DNA of 64,000 nt from VXNE01 sp963665455 (GCA_963665455.1 OY762279.1:4650001-4714000), one strand, 5' to 3'. Shown: positions 51,004 to 60,180, numbered from the stretch's first letter. Notes: a model not told the origin generated them from the sequence alone. Made by a program: numbers and translations.

Positions 51004-51437
51004 CCCGGGTGGATTTCTATCTGCTCCCGGACAGGGACATCGAAGCGAAGTACCGCTTCGCCTGCCGGCTGGCGCTGCGCGCGATTCACGGCGGGCGGGA
51101 GGTGCAGGTGCGCACGGCCACGCCGGACGCGGCGGCCATGCTGGATGAGCTGATGTGGTCCTATCCGGAGGACCGCTTCGTCCCGCATACGCTGGCGGAC
51201 GCGCCCGAGGCCCATGACGCGCCCATCCGCATCGGGCACCTCGAGCCCGCCCCCGGCCCGGACCAGGTGCTCGTGAACCTCGCGGAGGACGTGCCGGAAT
51301 TCTTCGCCCGCTACGAGCGCGTCGCGGAGGTGGTGGCGGGACCGGAGCGGGCGGCCGGCCGCGTGCGTTACCGGCATTACCGGGAGCGCGGTTATCCTCT
51401 GTTCCATCACGACCTCGACGATTGGGAGGCCCGCTGA
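51000..51437 (+). CDS. holC: DNA polymerase III chi subunit
   Basis: Chi links the clamp-loader psi subunit to single-strand binding protein. 145 residues, RossmanN-like alpha/beta fold: TRVDFYLLPDRDIEAKYRFA, CRLALRAIHGGREVQVRTAT, DELMWSYPEDRFVPHTLADA, VLVNLAEDVPEFFARYERVA, ending YRHYRERGYPLFHHDLDDWE. The start GTG at 51000 overlaps the pepA stop by 4 bases. The pepA-holC-valS order is conserved in gammaproteobacteria. Confidence 0.94.
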   Translation: MTRVDFYLLPDRDIEAKYRFACRLALRAIHGGREVQVRTATPDAAAMLDELMWSYPEDRFVPHTLADAPEAHDAPIRIGHLEPAPGPDQVLVNLAEDVPEFFARYERVAEVVAGPERAAGRVRYRHYRERGYPLFHHDLDDWEAR

Positions 51438-51503
51438 CGGCCCTTGGCCCCACCGGTCCCCCGACCCCCACGTGATGGAGTCTCCCTGAACACCGCCCCG
51501 CAC

Positions 51504-54281
51504 ATGGATAGCCACTTCGACCCCCAAGCCATCGAGCGCCCCCTCTACGCGGAGTGGGAGGCGCGGGGGTGGTTCGCGCCGGCGGACGCCGCGGCGCCGT
51601 ACTGCATCGCCATCCCCCCGCCGAACGTCACCGGACGGCTCCACAGCGGCCATGGCTTCCAGCAGACGCTGATGGACGCCCTCATCCGCTACCACCGCAT
51701 GTCCGGCCGCGGCGCGTTGTGGCAGATGGGCACGGACCATGCCGCCATCGCCACCCAGATGCTGGTCGAGCGGCAACTCGCGACGGAGGGCAAGCGCCCC
51801 GAGGACATCGGCCGCGACGCCTTCGTCGCGCGGGTTTGGGAATGGTACGAACGCCACGGCGGGGAGATCTCCGAACAACTCCGCCGCATGGGGTCGTCCG
51901 TGGACTGGGGCCGCGACCGGTTCACCATGGACGAGGGCTTCCAGGCCGCCGTGCGCGAGGTGTTCGTGCGCCTCTTCGACGACGGGCTCATCTACAAGAA
52001 GAAGCGGCTCGTGAACTGGGACCCCGTGCTCGGCACCGCGGTCTCCGACCTCGAGGTCGAGAGCGAGGAGGAGGACGGACACCTCTGGCACATCCGCTAT
52101 CCGCTGCTTGACGGTGCGCGGACCGCCGCCGGGGCGGACTTCGTCGTGGTCGCCACCACCCGTCCGGAAACCCTGCTCGGCGACACCGGCGTGGCGGTGC
52201 ATCCGGACGACGAGCGCTACCAACACCTGATCGGGGCCCAGGCGCGGCTGCCCCTGGTCGGGCGAACGCTGCCCATCGTCGCGGACGCCCATGTCGATCC
52301 GGAATTCGGCACCGGCTGCCTCAAGATCACCCCCGCCCACGACTTCAACGACTACGAAGTGGGCCAGCGCCACGGTCTGGCGGTCCTGAACGTGTTCCAC
52401 GCCGACGCGACCATCAACGACGACGCGCCCGAGGCATACCGCGGCCTCGATCGCTTCGCCGCCCGGAAGGCGGTGGTGGCGGACCTCGAGGAGCTCGGCC
52501 TACTCGAATCCGTCGAGCCGCACCGGCACGCGATCCCGCGCGGCGACCGTTCCAACGCGGTCCTGGAGCCGTGGCTGACGGACCAGTGGTGGGTCGACAT
52601 CGCGCCCCTGGCGGCACCGGCCATCGCGGCGGTGGAGGACGGGCGCATCCGCTTCGTGCCGAAGCAGTTCGAGAACGTCTACTTCGCCTGGATGCGCGAC
52701 GTGCGCGACTGGTGCATCAGCCGCCAGCAGTGGTCCGGACACCGGATTCCGGCGTGGTACGACCCCGAGGGCCGCGCGCACGTCGGCCGGGACGAGGCCG
52801 AGGCGCGCCGCCGCGCCGGTCTCGATCCCGAGGTGCCGCTTACCCAAGATCCGGACGTGCTGGACACCTGGTTCAGTTCGGCCTTGTGGACCTTCGCCAC
52901 CCTTGGCTGGCCCGAACGCACGCCGGACCTCGCGCGCTTCCACCCGACGGACGTCCTCGTCACCGGCTACGACATCATCTTCTTCTGGGTCGCCCGGATG
53001 ATCATGATGACCCTGCGCTTCATGGACGAGGTGCCGTTCCGCACCGTCTACATCCACGGCCTGGTGCGCGACGCGGACGGGGTCAAGATGTCGAAGACCC
53101 GGGGCAACGGCCTCGATCCCCTCGACATCGTCGACGGCATCGGCCTCCCGGAACTCGTGGCGAAACGCGTCGCGGACCTGCCGCAGCGGCAGATGGCCGA
53201 GCACATCGAGGCCACGACCCGGCGCGACTATCCCGACGGCATTTCCGCCTACGGCGCGGACGCCCTGCGCTTCACCTACTGCGCGCTGGCGTCGCCCGGA
53301 CGGGACGTCAACTTCGACCTGTCCCGCGTCGAGGGCTACCGCAACTTCTGCAACAAGCTGTGGAACGCGACCAAGTTCGTGCTGATGAATCTCGGCGAGA
53401 CGGGTCCATCCGACGCACCCGCCCGCCTCGGCCTCCCGGACCGGTGGATTCGCTCCCGGGCGCGCCAAATGCTCGAGGCGGTGACCCGCGCCGTGGACAC
53501 CTACCGCTTCGACCTCTACGCCAACGCCGTGTACGAGTTCGCCTGGCACGAATACTGCGATTGGTACCTGGAACTGACCAAGCCCGTGCTCTGGGACGAG
53601 GGCACGAATCCGGCGGGCGCACGAGGCGCGCGGCGGACGCTGCTGGAGGTGCTCGACATCCTCCTCCGCGCCGCCCACCCCATCATGCCGTACATCACCG
53701 AAACCCTGTGGCGCGAGCAGGCCGCCGCCGCGGGCGGTGCCGGGGAGAGCGTCATGCTGGCGCCGTTCCCGCAACCCGGGGACCTCGACGACGACCCCGA
53801 GGCCGATGCCGCCATCGAGTGGCTGAAGGCGGTGGTGGTCGGCGTGCGCACGATGCGGAGCGAACTGGGCGTCCCCCCGCGGACCACCGTTCCCCTGCTC
53901 CTGCAGGGCGGCGGCGAAGTGGACCGGCTACGCCTCGACGCGACCGAGACGCTCCTGCGCCGGCTGGCCGGCGTCGAGACGATAGATTGGCTGGAGGCGG
54001 GAACGGACGCGCCTCCCGCCTCCGTGCATGTGGTCGGAGACCTGACGGTGCTCGTTCCGCTCAAGGGCCTGATCGATGTCGAACAAGAACGCGCCCGCCT
54101 GTCGAAGGAGGTCGACAAGAGCGGCCGGGACCTCAACCGGGTGCGCGGCAAGCTCGCGAACGAGAAGTTCGTCACCCGGGCGCCGGAGCAGATCGTCGCC
54201 GCCGAACGCGGCAAGGAGGCCGACCTGGCGGGCAAGCTGGCGGCGCTGCGCGCGCAGTTGGAGCGCCTGGAAGCCCTGTAG
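51504..54281 (+). CDS. valS: Valyl-tRNA synthetase
   Basis: Class I synthetase charging tRNA-Val. 925 residues. The HIGH motif is HSGH (47-50) in PPPNVTGRLHSGHGF; KMSKT (528-532) in DGVKMSKTRGNGLDP; the CP1 editing domain carries TTRPETLLGDTGVAVHPDD and DFNDYEVGQRH; the tRNA-binding arm ends in a coiled coil (DVEQERARLSKEVDKSGRDL). ATG at 51504 matches the family start (MDSHFDPQAIERPLYAEWE); it lacks a good ribosome site at normal spacing, since GGAG lies about 25 bases upstream. A nearer CTG would fit GGAG but is not supported by the family. Confidence 0.95.
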   Translation: MDSHFDPQAIERPLYAEWEARGWFAPADAAAPYCIAIPPPNVTGRLHSGHGFQQTLMDALIRYHRMSGRGALWQMGTDHAAIATQMLVERQLATEGKRPEDIGRDAFVARVWEWYERHGGEISEQLRRMGSSVDWGRDRFTMDEGFQAAVREVFVRLFDDGLIYKKKRLVNWDPVLGTAVSDLEVESEEEDGHLWHIRYPLLDGARTAAGADFVVVATTRPETLLGDTGVAVHPDDERYQHLIGAQARLPLVGRTLPIVADAHVDPEFGTGCLKITPAHDFNDYEVGQRHGLAVLNVFHADATINDDAPEAYRGLDRFAARKAVVADLEELGLLESVEPHRHAIPRGDRSNAVLEPWLTDQWWVDIAPLAAPAIAAVEDGRIRFVPKQFENVYFAWMRDVRDWCISRQQWSGHRIPAWYDPEGRAHVGRDEAEARRRAGLDPEVPLTQDPDVLDTWFSSALWTFATLGWPERTPDLARFHPTDVLVTGYDIIFFWVARMIMMTLRFMDEVPFRTVYIHGLVRDADGVKMSKTRGNGLDPLDIVDGIGLPELVAKRVADLPQRQMAEHIEATTRRDYPDGISAYGADALRFTYCALASPGRDVNFDLSRVEGYRNFCNKLWNATKFVLMNLGETGPSDAPARLGLPDRWIRSRARQMLEAVTRAVDTYRFDLYANAVYEFAWHEYCDWYLELTKPVLWDEGTNPAGARGARRTLLEVLDILLRAAHPIMPYITETLWREQAAAAGGAGESVMLAPFPQPGDLDDDPEADAAIEWLKAVVVGVRTMRSELGVPPRTTVPLLLQGGGEVDRLRLDATETLLRRLAGVETIDWLEAGTDAPPASVHVVGDLTVLVPLKGLIDVEQERARLSKEVDKSGRDLNRVRGKLANEKFVTRAPEQIVAAERGKEADLAGKLAALRAQLERLEAL

Positions 54282-54305
54282 ACCCCCGACCGAAAGGACA
54301 ACGCC

Positions 54306-54605
54306 ATGAACATCGAAGACATCCGCGCGGACATGGCCGAGAAGGCCGCCACCATCGATCCGCTCGGCAAGACGCTGGTGTTCCACCTCGACGAGGAGGC
54401 CATGCTCGTGGACGGCACCGGCGACGCGAACACGGTGTCCATCGTCTCCGCCGACACCGGCGCGGCGTGTACCGTGCGCATGTCCCTCGACACCTACGGC
54501 AAGCTGCAGCGCCGGGAGATCAAGCCCTTCATGGCCGTGGCCTCGGGCAAGATCAAGGTCAATGGCGACATGTCCATCGCGGCGAAGCTCAAGAAACTGA
54601 CCTGA
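54306..54605 (+). CDS. SCP2 sterol-binding-domain protein
   Basis: 99 residues, a single SCP2 domain, which forms a hydrophobic pocket for lipids or acyl-CoAs. Recognised from MAEKAATIDPLGKTLVFHLD, NTVSIVSADTGAACTVRMSL and the ending GKIKVNGDMSIAAKLKKL, the usual GKIKVxGDxxxAxKL motif. An AAAGGA ribosome site precedes the ATG. It lies 24 bases after valS and 48 before a sulfotransferase gene, all on the same strand, so the three may be cotranscribed; the ligand is unknown. Confidence 0.85.
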   Translation: MNIEDIRADMAEKAATIDPLGKTLVFHLDEEAMLVDGTGDANTVSIVSADTGAACTVRMSLDTYGKLQRREIKPFMAVASGKIKVNGDMSIAAKLKKLT

Positions 54606-54653
54606 TCCCGCGTCGCCGTCCACGCCCCCGCCATCCTCCGAGGAACCTCGGCC

Positions 54654-55937
54654 ATGTACGACCCGATCCTGGTCGAGCGTCCCCGGCTCCTGCGCTGGGC
54701 GAACCGGGCCGGCGGGCTCCTCGAGCGGGCCGGGTGGGAACTCTTCGGGCTGGACGCCGAGTCGCTGCTCCAGCACGGGAGTGCGCAGGCCGGCTTCGAG
54801 TTCGAGGATCCGCACATGGTGGCGGGCCTGCGGCGGCTGGTCGCGTCGGCCCGGGAAGAGGCCGAACTCAGCCTGTTCGGCCGCCTGGCGGTCCGACGCC
54901 TGCTGGAGCGCCTCGTGGAATCGCGGATTCGCGTCGAGCGCGCCCTGGCCGAAACCCCCGCCATCCTCGACGAGCCGATCCGCGATCCGGTGTTCATCAT
55001 CGGCATGCCGCGCTCGGGCACGACGATCCTGCAGGCGCTGCTGCACCGCGACGCCTCCCATCGATCGCCGCTCTGCTGGGAATGCCTCTTGCCGTATCCG
55101 CCACCTTCGCCGGACACGTACGCGGAGAACGACCGCATCGACACCATCCGGCGGGAGTTCGATCAACTGTTCCAACTCGTGCCGGATTTCCGCCGCAAGC
55201 ACTACATGGAGGCCGACTCGCCCCAGGAGTGCATCGGCGTCACGGCGCTGCACTGCACGAGCTTCCAGTTCGTCGCCCAGTGCCACCTGCCCGGCTACCT
55301 CGACTGGTTCTCCAACGAGGCGGACCAGCTCGCGAACCTGCGCTGGCACCGCCGGTTCCTCCAATACCTTCAGTCCGGCGGCGTGCGCACGCCCCGCTGG
55401 CTGCTGAAATCCCCGGTACACCTCATGCGGCTACGCGCCCTCTTCGAGGTCTATCCGGATGCGCGGGTCATCATGACGCACCGCCATCCCGCCGCCCTCG
55501 TCCCGTCCGTGGCAAGCCTCTTGGCGTCGACCCGTTCGATGTACTCCGACCACGAGGAGCCCCGGCGCACGGCGCGCGAGCAACTGAACGTTTGGGCCGA
55601 ATACTTCGACCGCTGCCTGCGGGACCGGGAGGCCATCGGCCGGGAGGACCAGATCCTCGACCTGCCGTTCGAGGACTTCGCGGCGGCCCCCATGGCGTTC
55701 GTCGAGCGGATCTACGCCCGTTTCGGCTGGGAGCTTGCCGCCGCCGACCGCACCCGCATGGCGGCGTTCCTGCAGGACGAACGGCGCGGCAAACACGGCG
55801 AGCACGAATATTCGCTGGAGGTCTTCGGCCTCGACCCGGCCGAGTTGGACCATCGCTACGCCAACTATCTGGAGTTCCTTGACCATCTCGCCGACACCCC
55901 AGGCGGGAGGATCGGGGACGGACACGCACCGCACTGA
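54654..55937 (+). CDS. Sulfotransferase-family protein
   Basis: 427 residues. The PAPS-binding loop is IIGMPRSGTTILQALLHRD (near 115), the 5'-phosphosulfate site of sulfotransferases; RWLLKSPVHLMRLRALFEVY and ARVIMTHRHPAALVPSVASL carry the later PAPS (3'-phosphate) elements. It resembles the group of large bacterial sulfotransferase-like proteins often found with steroid or lipid metabolism genes, and it is followed 12 bases later by a DUF1214 gene. Acceptor unknown. GAGGAA before the ATG serves as ribosome site. Confidence 0.85.
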   Translation: MYDPILVERPRLLRWANRAGGLLERAGWELFGLDAESLLQHGSAQAGFEFEDPHMVAGLRRLVASAREEAELSLFGRLAVRRLLERLVESRIRVERALAETPAILDEPIRDPVFIIGMPRSGTTILQALLHRDASHRSPLCWECLLPYPPPSPDTYAENDRIDTIRREFDQLFQLVPDFRRKHYMEADSPQECIGVTALHCTSFQFVAQCHLPGYLDWFSNEADQLANLRWHRRFLQYLQSGGVRTPRWLLKSPVHLMRLRALFEVYPDARVIMTHRHPAALVPSVASLLASTRSMYSDHEEPRRTAREQLNVWAEYFDRCLRDREAIGREDQILDLPFEDFAAAPMAFVERIYARFGWELAAADRTRMAAFLQDERRGKHGEHEYSLEVFGLDPAELDHRYANYLEFLDHLADTPGGRIGDGHAPH

Positions 55938-55949
55938 ACGGGAGGCACC

Positions 55950-56999
55950 ATGGAGAGCAGAAAGGCCCTGGACGAGTTTCTCGACGTCATCCGCAACGCC
56001 GATGGCACGTTTCTCGATCCCGAGAAGGGCCTCGACGAACAAGGCAAGGTGGACGGCTACCAACACCTCTTCCACCTGCTCCAGGCGGCGGTGGACTTCT
56101 ACCTCCACAACGACCCGCTGCGCCCGCACCTCATGCCCCTCGCCGACCGCTACCGCAAGCTCCTTGGCGACAACGTCGATGCCGTCTACTACTTCACCCA
56201 GGTCCGCGGGGACCAGGAGTACGTCATCGAGGGACGGCGCTTCGATAGCTGCTACCTGAGCTTCTGCCTATACGGCGGCGACCCGCACGGCGAGCTGGCG
56301 GATCGCGTGACCCTGAACGTCAACCAGCGCGACATCGTCTTCGACGACGACGGCGCCTTCACCCTCAAGCTCACGCCGGAGCCCCGGGGGCCGAACGAGT
56401 TCCCCATCGACCCGGACTCCGTGACGCTCTTCACCCGGGAGTACTTCTTCGACCGGCCGAATGGGCGGGAGAGCGAGCTTTCCATACGCAACGCGTCGCC
56501 GCAGCCGCCCACGGCGCCGCTCACCGACGCCGAACTCGCCCAGCGCATCCGCACCATGGCGATGTTCTTCCAATGCACCACCTGGATCGCGCCGCTGCCG
56601 GTGGACCTCCCCTTCAACGCGTTCACCGAGCCCTTCGAGTTCGACGCCGAACAGGGGGGCTGGGGCACGGTGGACAACATCTACAGTTTCTGCCGCTTTC
56701 GCCTGGAGGAGGACCAGTACCTCAAGATCCGTTTCGACTCCCCGGACGCCTGCTATTGGGGATTGCAGACCTGGAACTACCTGATGCAATCCACGAACTA
56801 CGCCGAGTACCCGGTATGCATCAACCGGGAAACGGCCATCGCCGAGCCGGACGGCGGCCACGTCATCCACGTGAGCCATCGCCCGGCCCCGGGCAACTGG
56901 ATCAGCACGGCGGGCTACCGGGAGGGCATCGTCTTCGCGCGGTGGCTGTTGGCCGAGGCGATGCCGGCGGCACCGGCGGTAGAGGTGGGGAGGTGGTAG
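55950..56999 (+). CDS. DUF1214-domain protein
   Basis: 349 residues, soluble. The C-terminal DUF1214 region is recognised from FRLEEDQYLKIRFDSPDACY, WGLQTWNYLMQSTNYAEYPV and INRETAIAEPDGGHVIHVSH, ending PAPGNWISTAGYREGIVFAR. The N-terminal half (FLDVIRNADGTFLDPEKGLD and YYFTQVRGDQEYVIEGRRFD) is typical for the sulfotransferase-linked subset. Biochemical function unknown. GGGAGG 4-5 bases before ATG. Pairs with the sulfotransferase gene, suggesting action on the same substrate. Confidence 0.8.
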   Translation: MESRKALDEFLDVIRNADGTFLDPEKGLDEQGKVDGYQHLFHLLQAAVDFYLHNDPLRPHLMPLADRYRKLLGDNVDAVYYFTQVRGDQEYVIEGRRFDSCYLSFCLYGGDPHGELADRVTLNVNQRDIVFDDDGAFTLKLTPEPRGPNEFPIDPDSVTLFTREYFFDRPNGRESELSIRNASPQPPTAPLTDAELAQRIRTMAMFFQCTTWIAPLPVDLPFNAFTEPFEFDAEQGGWGTVDNIYSFCRFRLEEDQYLKIRFDSPDACYWGLQTWNYLMQSTNYAEYPVCINRETAIAEPDGGHVIHVSHRPAPGNWISTAGYREGIVFARWLLAEAMPAAPAVEVGRW

Positions 57000-57017
57000 G
57001 CCGGAAAGACAGCGACG

Positions 57018-58217
57018 TCAGCGCAGATCCGCCAGACGCTCGATGAGCGTCCGTTCGCTGTAGGCACGCACCGAGGGGCCGTCCGACCCGGGGCAGGTGT
57101 TGCGGCCGGAGCAGGTGTTCGGCCAGTTGTCCCTACTCAGCACGTAGCCCTGGTTGCGGAAGTGCTCGTACTTCGTCAGCACCACCAGCACCACGTCCTC
57201 GTCGCGCCACACATAGATCTTCTGTCCGTCCAGCCCAAGGGCCGCGACGAGTTCGATCGGTGGGGTCCAGCCGTCCAGGAACGTGCTGTTCATGATCCAC
57301 CACTGAAACCCGTAGAACGCGCTGTGGGCCGTGAGGCTCTCCCGGACGTGGTCCTCCGAGAGCACCCGCGCACCGTCCCACTCCCCGCCGCTCGCATAGA
57401 GCACACCGAAGCGGGCGAAGTCGTCCGGCCGCATGTCGATGCAGCAGTAGGTCAGCGGGTTGACGCCGGTCGGGTCGAGCCATAGGCCCACCGTGGTCGG
57501 GTCGATGCCGATGGGCTCCAAGATCTGCCGCGAGAGGTAGGTGTGGGCGTCCGTGCCCGTGGCCCGAAGCAACAGAAGTTCCATGAGCTGGGAGTTGGCG
57601 TTGGAGTACGCGAACCCGGTTCCCGGCGTGTTCGCCAGCGGCACTTCCAAGGCATACGCGCTCTGGTCGGCCTGGACGAATATCTCGTCGTCGCCCGGAT
57701 ACCCCGAGCGCATCTCCAGAATGTTCCGTACCGTGATTTCCTCCTTGTCCGTCCCCTGCCACTCCGTCAGGAAGTCGCTGGCGCGTTGCTCGACGGAGGT
57801 GATGTCGCCGGCGTCCACCGCAACGCCGACGGCCGCGCTGTAGAAGCTCTTCGCCACGGACCAACTCGTGCCGTAGCTCTCGGCATCGTGGCCGTCCGCG
57901 TAGCGTTCCCCGATGACGTGGCCCCGGTCCACCAGGACGGCGGATTGGACCGCTGCGTCGGTGAAGACGTGGTCCAGCACGGCATCGACCGCGGTCTCAG
58001 GAACCTCAAGATCGCCCGGCGGCGTCCGTTGGAGGGTCCAGCTCGGGGGCGGCACACTGGATTGCGGGGGCGGCGCCGCGGCCGGCGGCGGGCTCCCCCC
58101 GCCCCCGCCCCCTCCGCCGCCGCACCCAGGGGCCACGAGCAGGACCAAGGCGAGAACGAGTCCACGCGCATCCCCTCCACCACGCCGTCGGCGGGCACCC
58201 ACGGGGTCTTGTGTCAT
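57018..58217 (-). CDS. Exported serine hydrolase, beta-lactamase class C fold
   Basis: 399 residues; a lipoprotein of the penicillin-binding/class C superfamily (often esterase or D-aminopeptidase-like). Lipobox APGC with C32 followed by a run of nine glycines, then a Pro-rich linker. The catalytic SxxK is S120-V-A-K123 (SYGTSWSVAKSF) and the second motif is Y204-S-N206 (GFAYSNANSQ). The third KTG-like motif is not obvious. GLWLDPTGVNPLTYCCIDMR and MRPDDFARFGVLYASGGEWD are family blocks. GGGAG precedes the ATG. Convergent with the DUF1214 gene (18 bases between stops). Confidence 0.85.
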   Translation of the reverse strand: MTQDPVGARRRRGGGDARGLVLALVLLVAPGCGGGGGGGGGSPPPAAAPPPQSSVPPPSWTLQRTPPGDLEVPETAVDAVLDHVFTDAAVQSAVLVDRGHVIGERYADGHDAESYGTSWSVAKSFYSAAVGVAVDAGDITSVEQRASDFLTEWQGTDKEEITVRNILEMRSGYPGDDEIFVQADQSAYALEVPLANTPGTGFAYSNANSQLMELLLLRATGTDAHTYLSRQILEPIGIDPTTVGLWLDPTGVNPLTYCCIDMRPDDFARFGVLYASGGEWDGARVLSEDHVRESLTAHSAFYGFQWWIMNSTFLDGWTPPIELVAALGLDGQKIYVWRDEDVVLVVLTKYEHFRNQGYVLSRDNWPNTCSGRNTCPGSDGPSVRAYSERTLIERLADLR

Positions 58218-58257
58218 GTCTCCCTACCTTGCGGACCGTGCCCCCATGGTATCGCTC

Positions 58258-58405
58258 TTAGGGAAGGCCTGATTAAGACCTTCCCTAACGCGGCACAGGG
58301 ATGTGCCGCCAAATTCGATGGCGTAAAGCCATTGAATTTGCGGAGCAAGGCGAAACCGCGCTTTTGCCTTGCGACCTGAACAAGTCCATGGACGGACTTG
58401 TTCAG
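58258..58405. repeat. Array of five consecutive hairpins
   Basis: Five inverted repeats stand one after another with 1 to 5 bases between them: 58258-58288 (TTAGGGAAGG/CCTTCCCTAA, perfect), 58290-58309 (GCGGCAC/GTGCCGC, perfect), 58311-58339 (12-base arms AAATTCGATGGC with one G-T mismatch), 58345-58372 (11-base arms GCAAGGCGAAA with one mismatch) and 58376-58405 (CTGAACAAGTCC/GGACTTGTTCAG, perfect). The block is less GC-rich than its flanks. It has the look of a multi-stem mobile repeat or a structured RNA and lies in the gap between a leftward lipoprotein gene and a rightward broken gene. Confidence 0.75.
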
Positions 58406-58510
58406 AGGTTCCTTGGGCGGGGTTACGCGGGCAGGGCCGCGAGCAACATCAAGCAATGACCGCCGCGATGGGTTAGCTTTCCGCGGCGACGCCACGGGAA
58501 CTGCGCGGCA

Positions 58511-59031
58511 ATGGACTTCAACACCTTCCTGAATGCGGGTTGGAACGACCACGCCACGGCGCCGGAGGCCGTCTTCGCCCGCTGCCGGGAGGCGGCGGCC
58601 TCGTCGAGGAGCCCGGACAGCTGATGGCCCTCGGCAGCCTGGCCGCCCATGTCTCGGGCGAGCATCTGGGCCAATGGGAGGAAGGCGCGGCCTTACTCGG
58701 CACGCTCACCGAAGACAATGTGAAGATTGCCGAAGTGCGCCTAGCCCATACGCATCTCGCCGCCGGGGACGCCGACGTCGCCCTCTCCCATGCCCGGGCC
58801 GCCCTCGCGCTCTGCGACGAGGAAGATGCCCCCGACGAGCACCGCTTCTATCCCTGGGTCGCCGAGGCCCTCGCCCTGCACGCGCGGGAACAGCGCGGCG
58901 CCGCCCTCGACGCCGCCGGCAAGGCCGAGCGCGCCCTGGCGACGATGGATGCCGGCCAATGGCCTGCCGCGCAGGGCGACTTCGACGCCCTGCAAGATAC
59001 CCTTGGCCACTCCGGAGACGCCGTCCAGTGA
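58511..59031 (+). pseudogene. TPR-like helical protein, broken by a one-base frameshift
   Basis: From ATG 58511 the frame reads MDFNTFLNAGWNDHATAPEA, then VFARCREAA, and runs into TGA at about 58622. The neighbouring frame, from about 58600, continues with LVEEPGQLMALGSLAAHVSG, EDNVKIAEVRLAHTHLAAGD and AALALCDEEDAPDEHRFYPW to the TGA at 59029-59031. Restoring one G in the GGCGGCGGCC run (58588-58600) fuses the two into about 173 residues. The paired helices resemble TPR-type repeats. The stop overlaps the aldolase start (GTGA), so the pair was once coupled. It may be a true pseudogene or a sequencing error in a GC run. Confidence 0.6.
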
Positions 59032-59888
59032 CCCACCTCAACCGCGCCGTCGACGGCTTGGCGCGCGGCGGTCCCATCTTCTACACGGGTGGCCACACGG
59101 GCGCCGAACTCACCTTCGAGGCAGGCCAGGCAGCGGCCGGCACCTGGGCCGACTACATCAACGTCGGCATGGAACACGGCACCTTCGACCTGCCCGGCCT
59201 AGACCAGTTCATGCACGGGCTGGCGGACGCGCATCGGGCAAGGCAGACCACCGAGCCGATGCCCGCCGTGATCGTCGAACTCCCGGTGGAGGGCGCGTCC
59301 GCGGAGATCGTGCGGGCCAACGCCTGGCAGGCACGGCAACTGCTCGCCCGGGGCGTGCATGGCCTGATGCTGTGCCACGCCGAATCGCCGGAGGCGGTGG
59401 CCGCGCTGGTCGAGGCCATGCGCTTCAGCTTCCGGGACGGGCGCCGGGGTGCCGGAGGCCACGTCTCCGCGGCGGACATCTGGGGCGTGTCCCCCCAAGA
59501 GTACCTGGAGCTGGCGGACCCTTGGCCGCTGAACCCAGACGGTGAGTTGCTGCTCGGCCTCAAGATCGAGAACCGCCGGGCCCTCGAACGCGCCGAGGAG
59601 ACGACGCGCGTCCCGGGCGTCGCCTTCGCGGAATGGGGACCCGCAGACATGTCGATGTCGTTCGGCTATCGCGGGGTGCCGGCGGACTTCTCCCGGCCGG
59701 AACTGGTCGCGGCGCGGGAACGGGTGTTCGCGGCCTGCCGTGCGGCCGGGATCGCCTTCCTCGAGGGAGCGACCCCGGAGACCGTGGAGGGCAAGATCGA
59801 CGCGGGCGTGCGCGTGTTCAACGCGGCGGACGAGGAAACGGCCCGCTGCGGCCGGGCCTTCGCCGCTCGGGCGGATGGCGCTTCCTGA
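59028..59888 (+). CDS. HpcH/HpaI-type aldolase (citrate-lyase family)
   Basis: 286 residues, a TIM-barrel metal-dependent aldolase that cleaves or forms C-C bonds with pyruvate-like enolates. Family blocks: YTGGHTGAELTFEAGQAAAG near the start (unusual, where relatives have GxW), DYINVGMEHGTFDLPGLDQF, GVHGLMLCHAESPEAVAALV, LLLGLKIENRRALERAEETT with the metal Glu, and GVAFAEWGPADMSMSFGYRG with the metal Asp. GTG at 59028 overlaps the upstream stop by 4 bases. The natural substrate cannot be named. Confidence 0.8.
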   Translation: MTHLNRAVDGLARGGPIFYTGGHTGAELTFEAGQAAAGTWADYINVGMEHGTFDLPGLDQFMHGLADAHRARQTTEPMPAVIVELPVEGASAEIVRANAWQARQLLARGVHGLMLCHAESPEAVAALVEAMRFSFRDGRRGAGGHVSAADIWGVSPQEYLELADPWPLNPDGELLLGLKIENRRALERAEETTRVPGVAFAEWGPADMSMSFGYRGVPADFSRPELVAARERVFAACRAAGIAFLEGATPETVEGKIDAGVRVFNAADEETARCGRAFAARADGAS

Positions 59889-60180
59889 GCAAGGGAAGGA
59901 CGTGGTTTCGCGTGACGCGCACACCGCACACCTCGCTCCCGTCCCCACCCTGGGTGCCGGGTCCTGTGAACGTCCCGTAGGGTAACGGTAGGTTCCCGCT
60001 TATTCACCGAACGCCGGGTAGCTACCCCCAACGTTGCACGACGGCTGTTGTATTCGGCGGGAGACCCGACTTCGCGGATTCCCCACGGAACGTTCACTAT
60101 CGCTCACACTGCGCCCACGAGGGGCGGATGTCAAGCCGAAGCCGGCGAGAGAGGTGGAGCTCGACGGAATCGTCAACGCG
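59889..60180. other. Gap without a gene
   Basis: No coding frame here looks real on either strand. The only structure noticed is a perfect 12-base palindrome GGGTAGCTACCC (60016-60027). Both flanking genes end into this gap, so terminators would be expected, but no stem followed by a T-run is seen. Confidence 0.5.

Noticed and set aside
52571..55882. A 1103-codon plus-strand frame through valS, SCP2 and the sulfotransferase
   Set aside because: Runs across three well-supported genes in another frame and has low-complexity Arg/Pro content.
57018..58217. Run of nine glycines in the serine hydrolase as a sign of frameshift
   Set aside because: The frame is continuous from lipobox to catalytic motifs; Gly-rich linkers straight after the lipid-bearing Cys are common in lipoproteins.
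58214..58552. Minus-strand frame translating the five-hairpin block
   Set aside because: The peptide is just the translation of palindromes, has no ribosome site, and runs over the start of the serine hydrolase gene.
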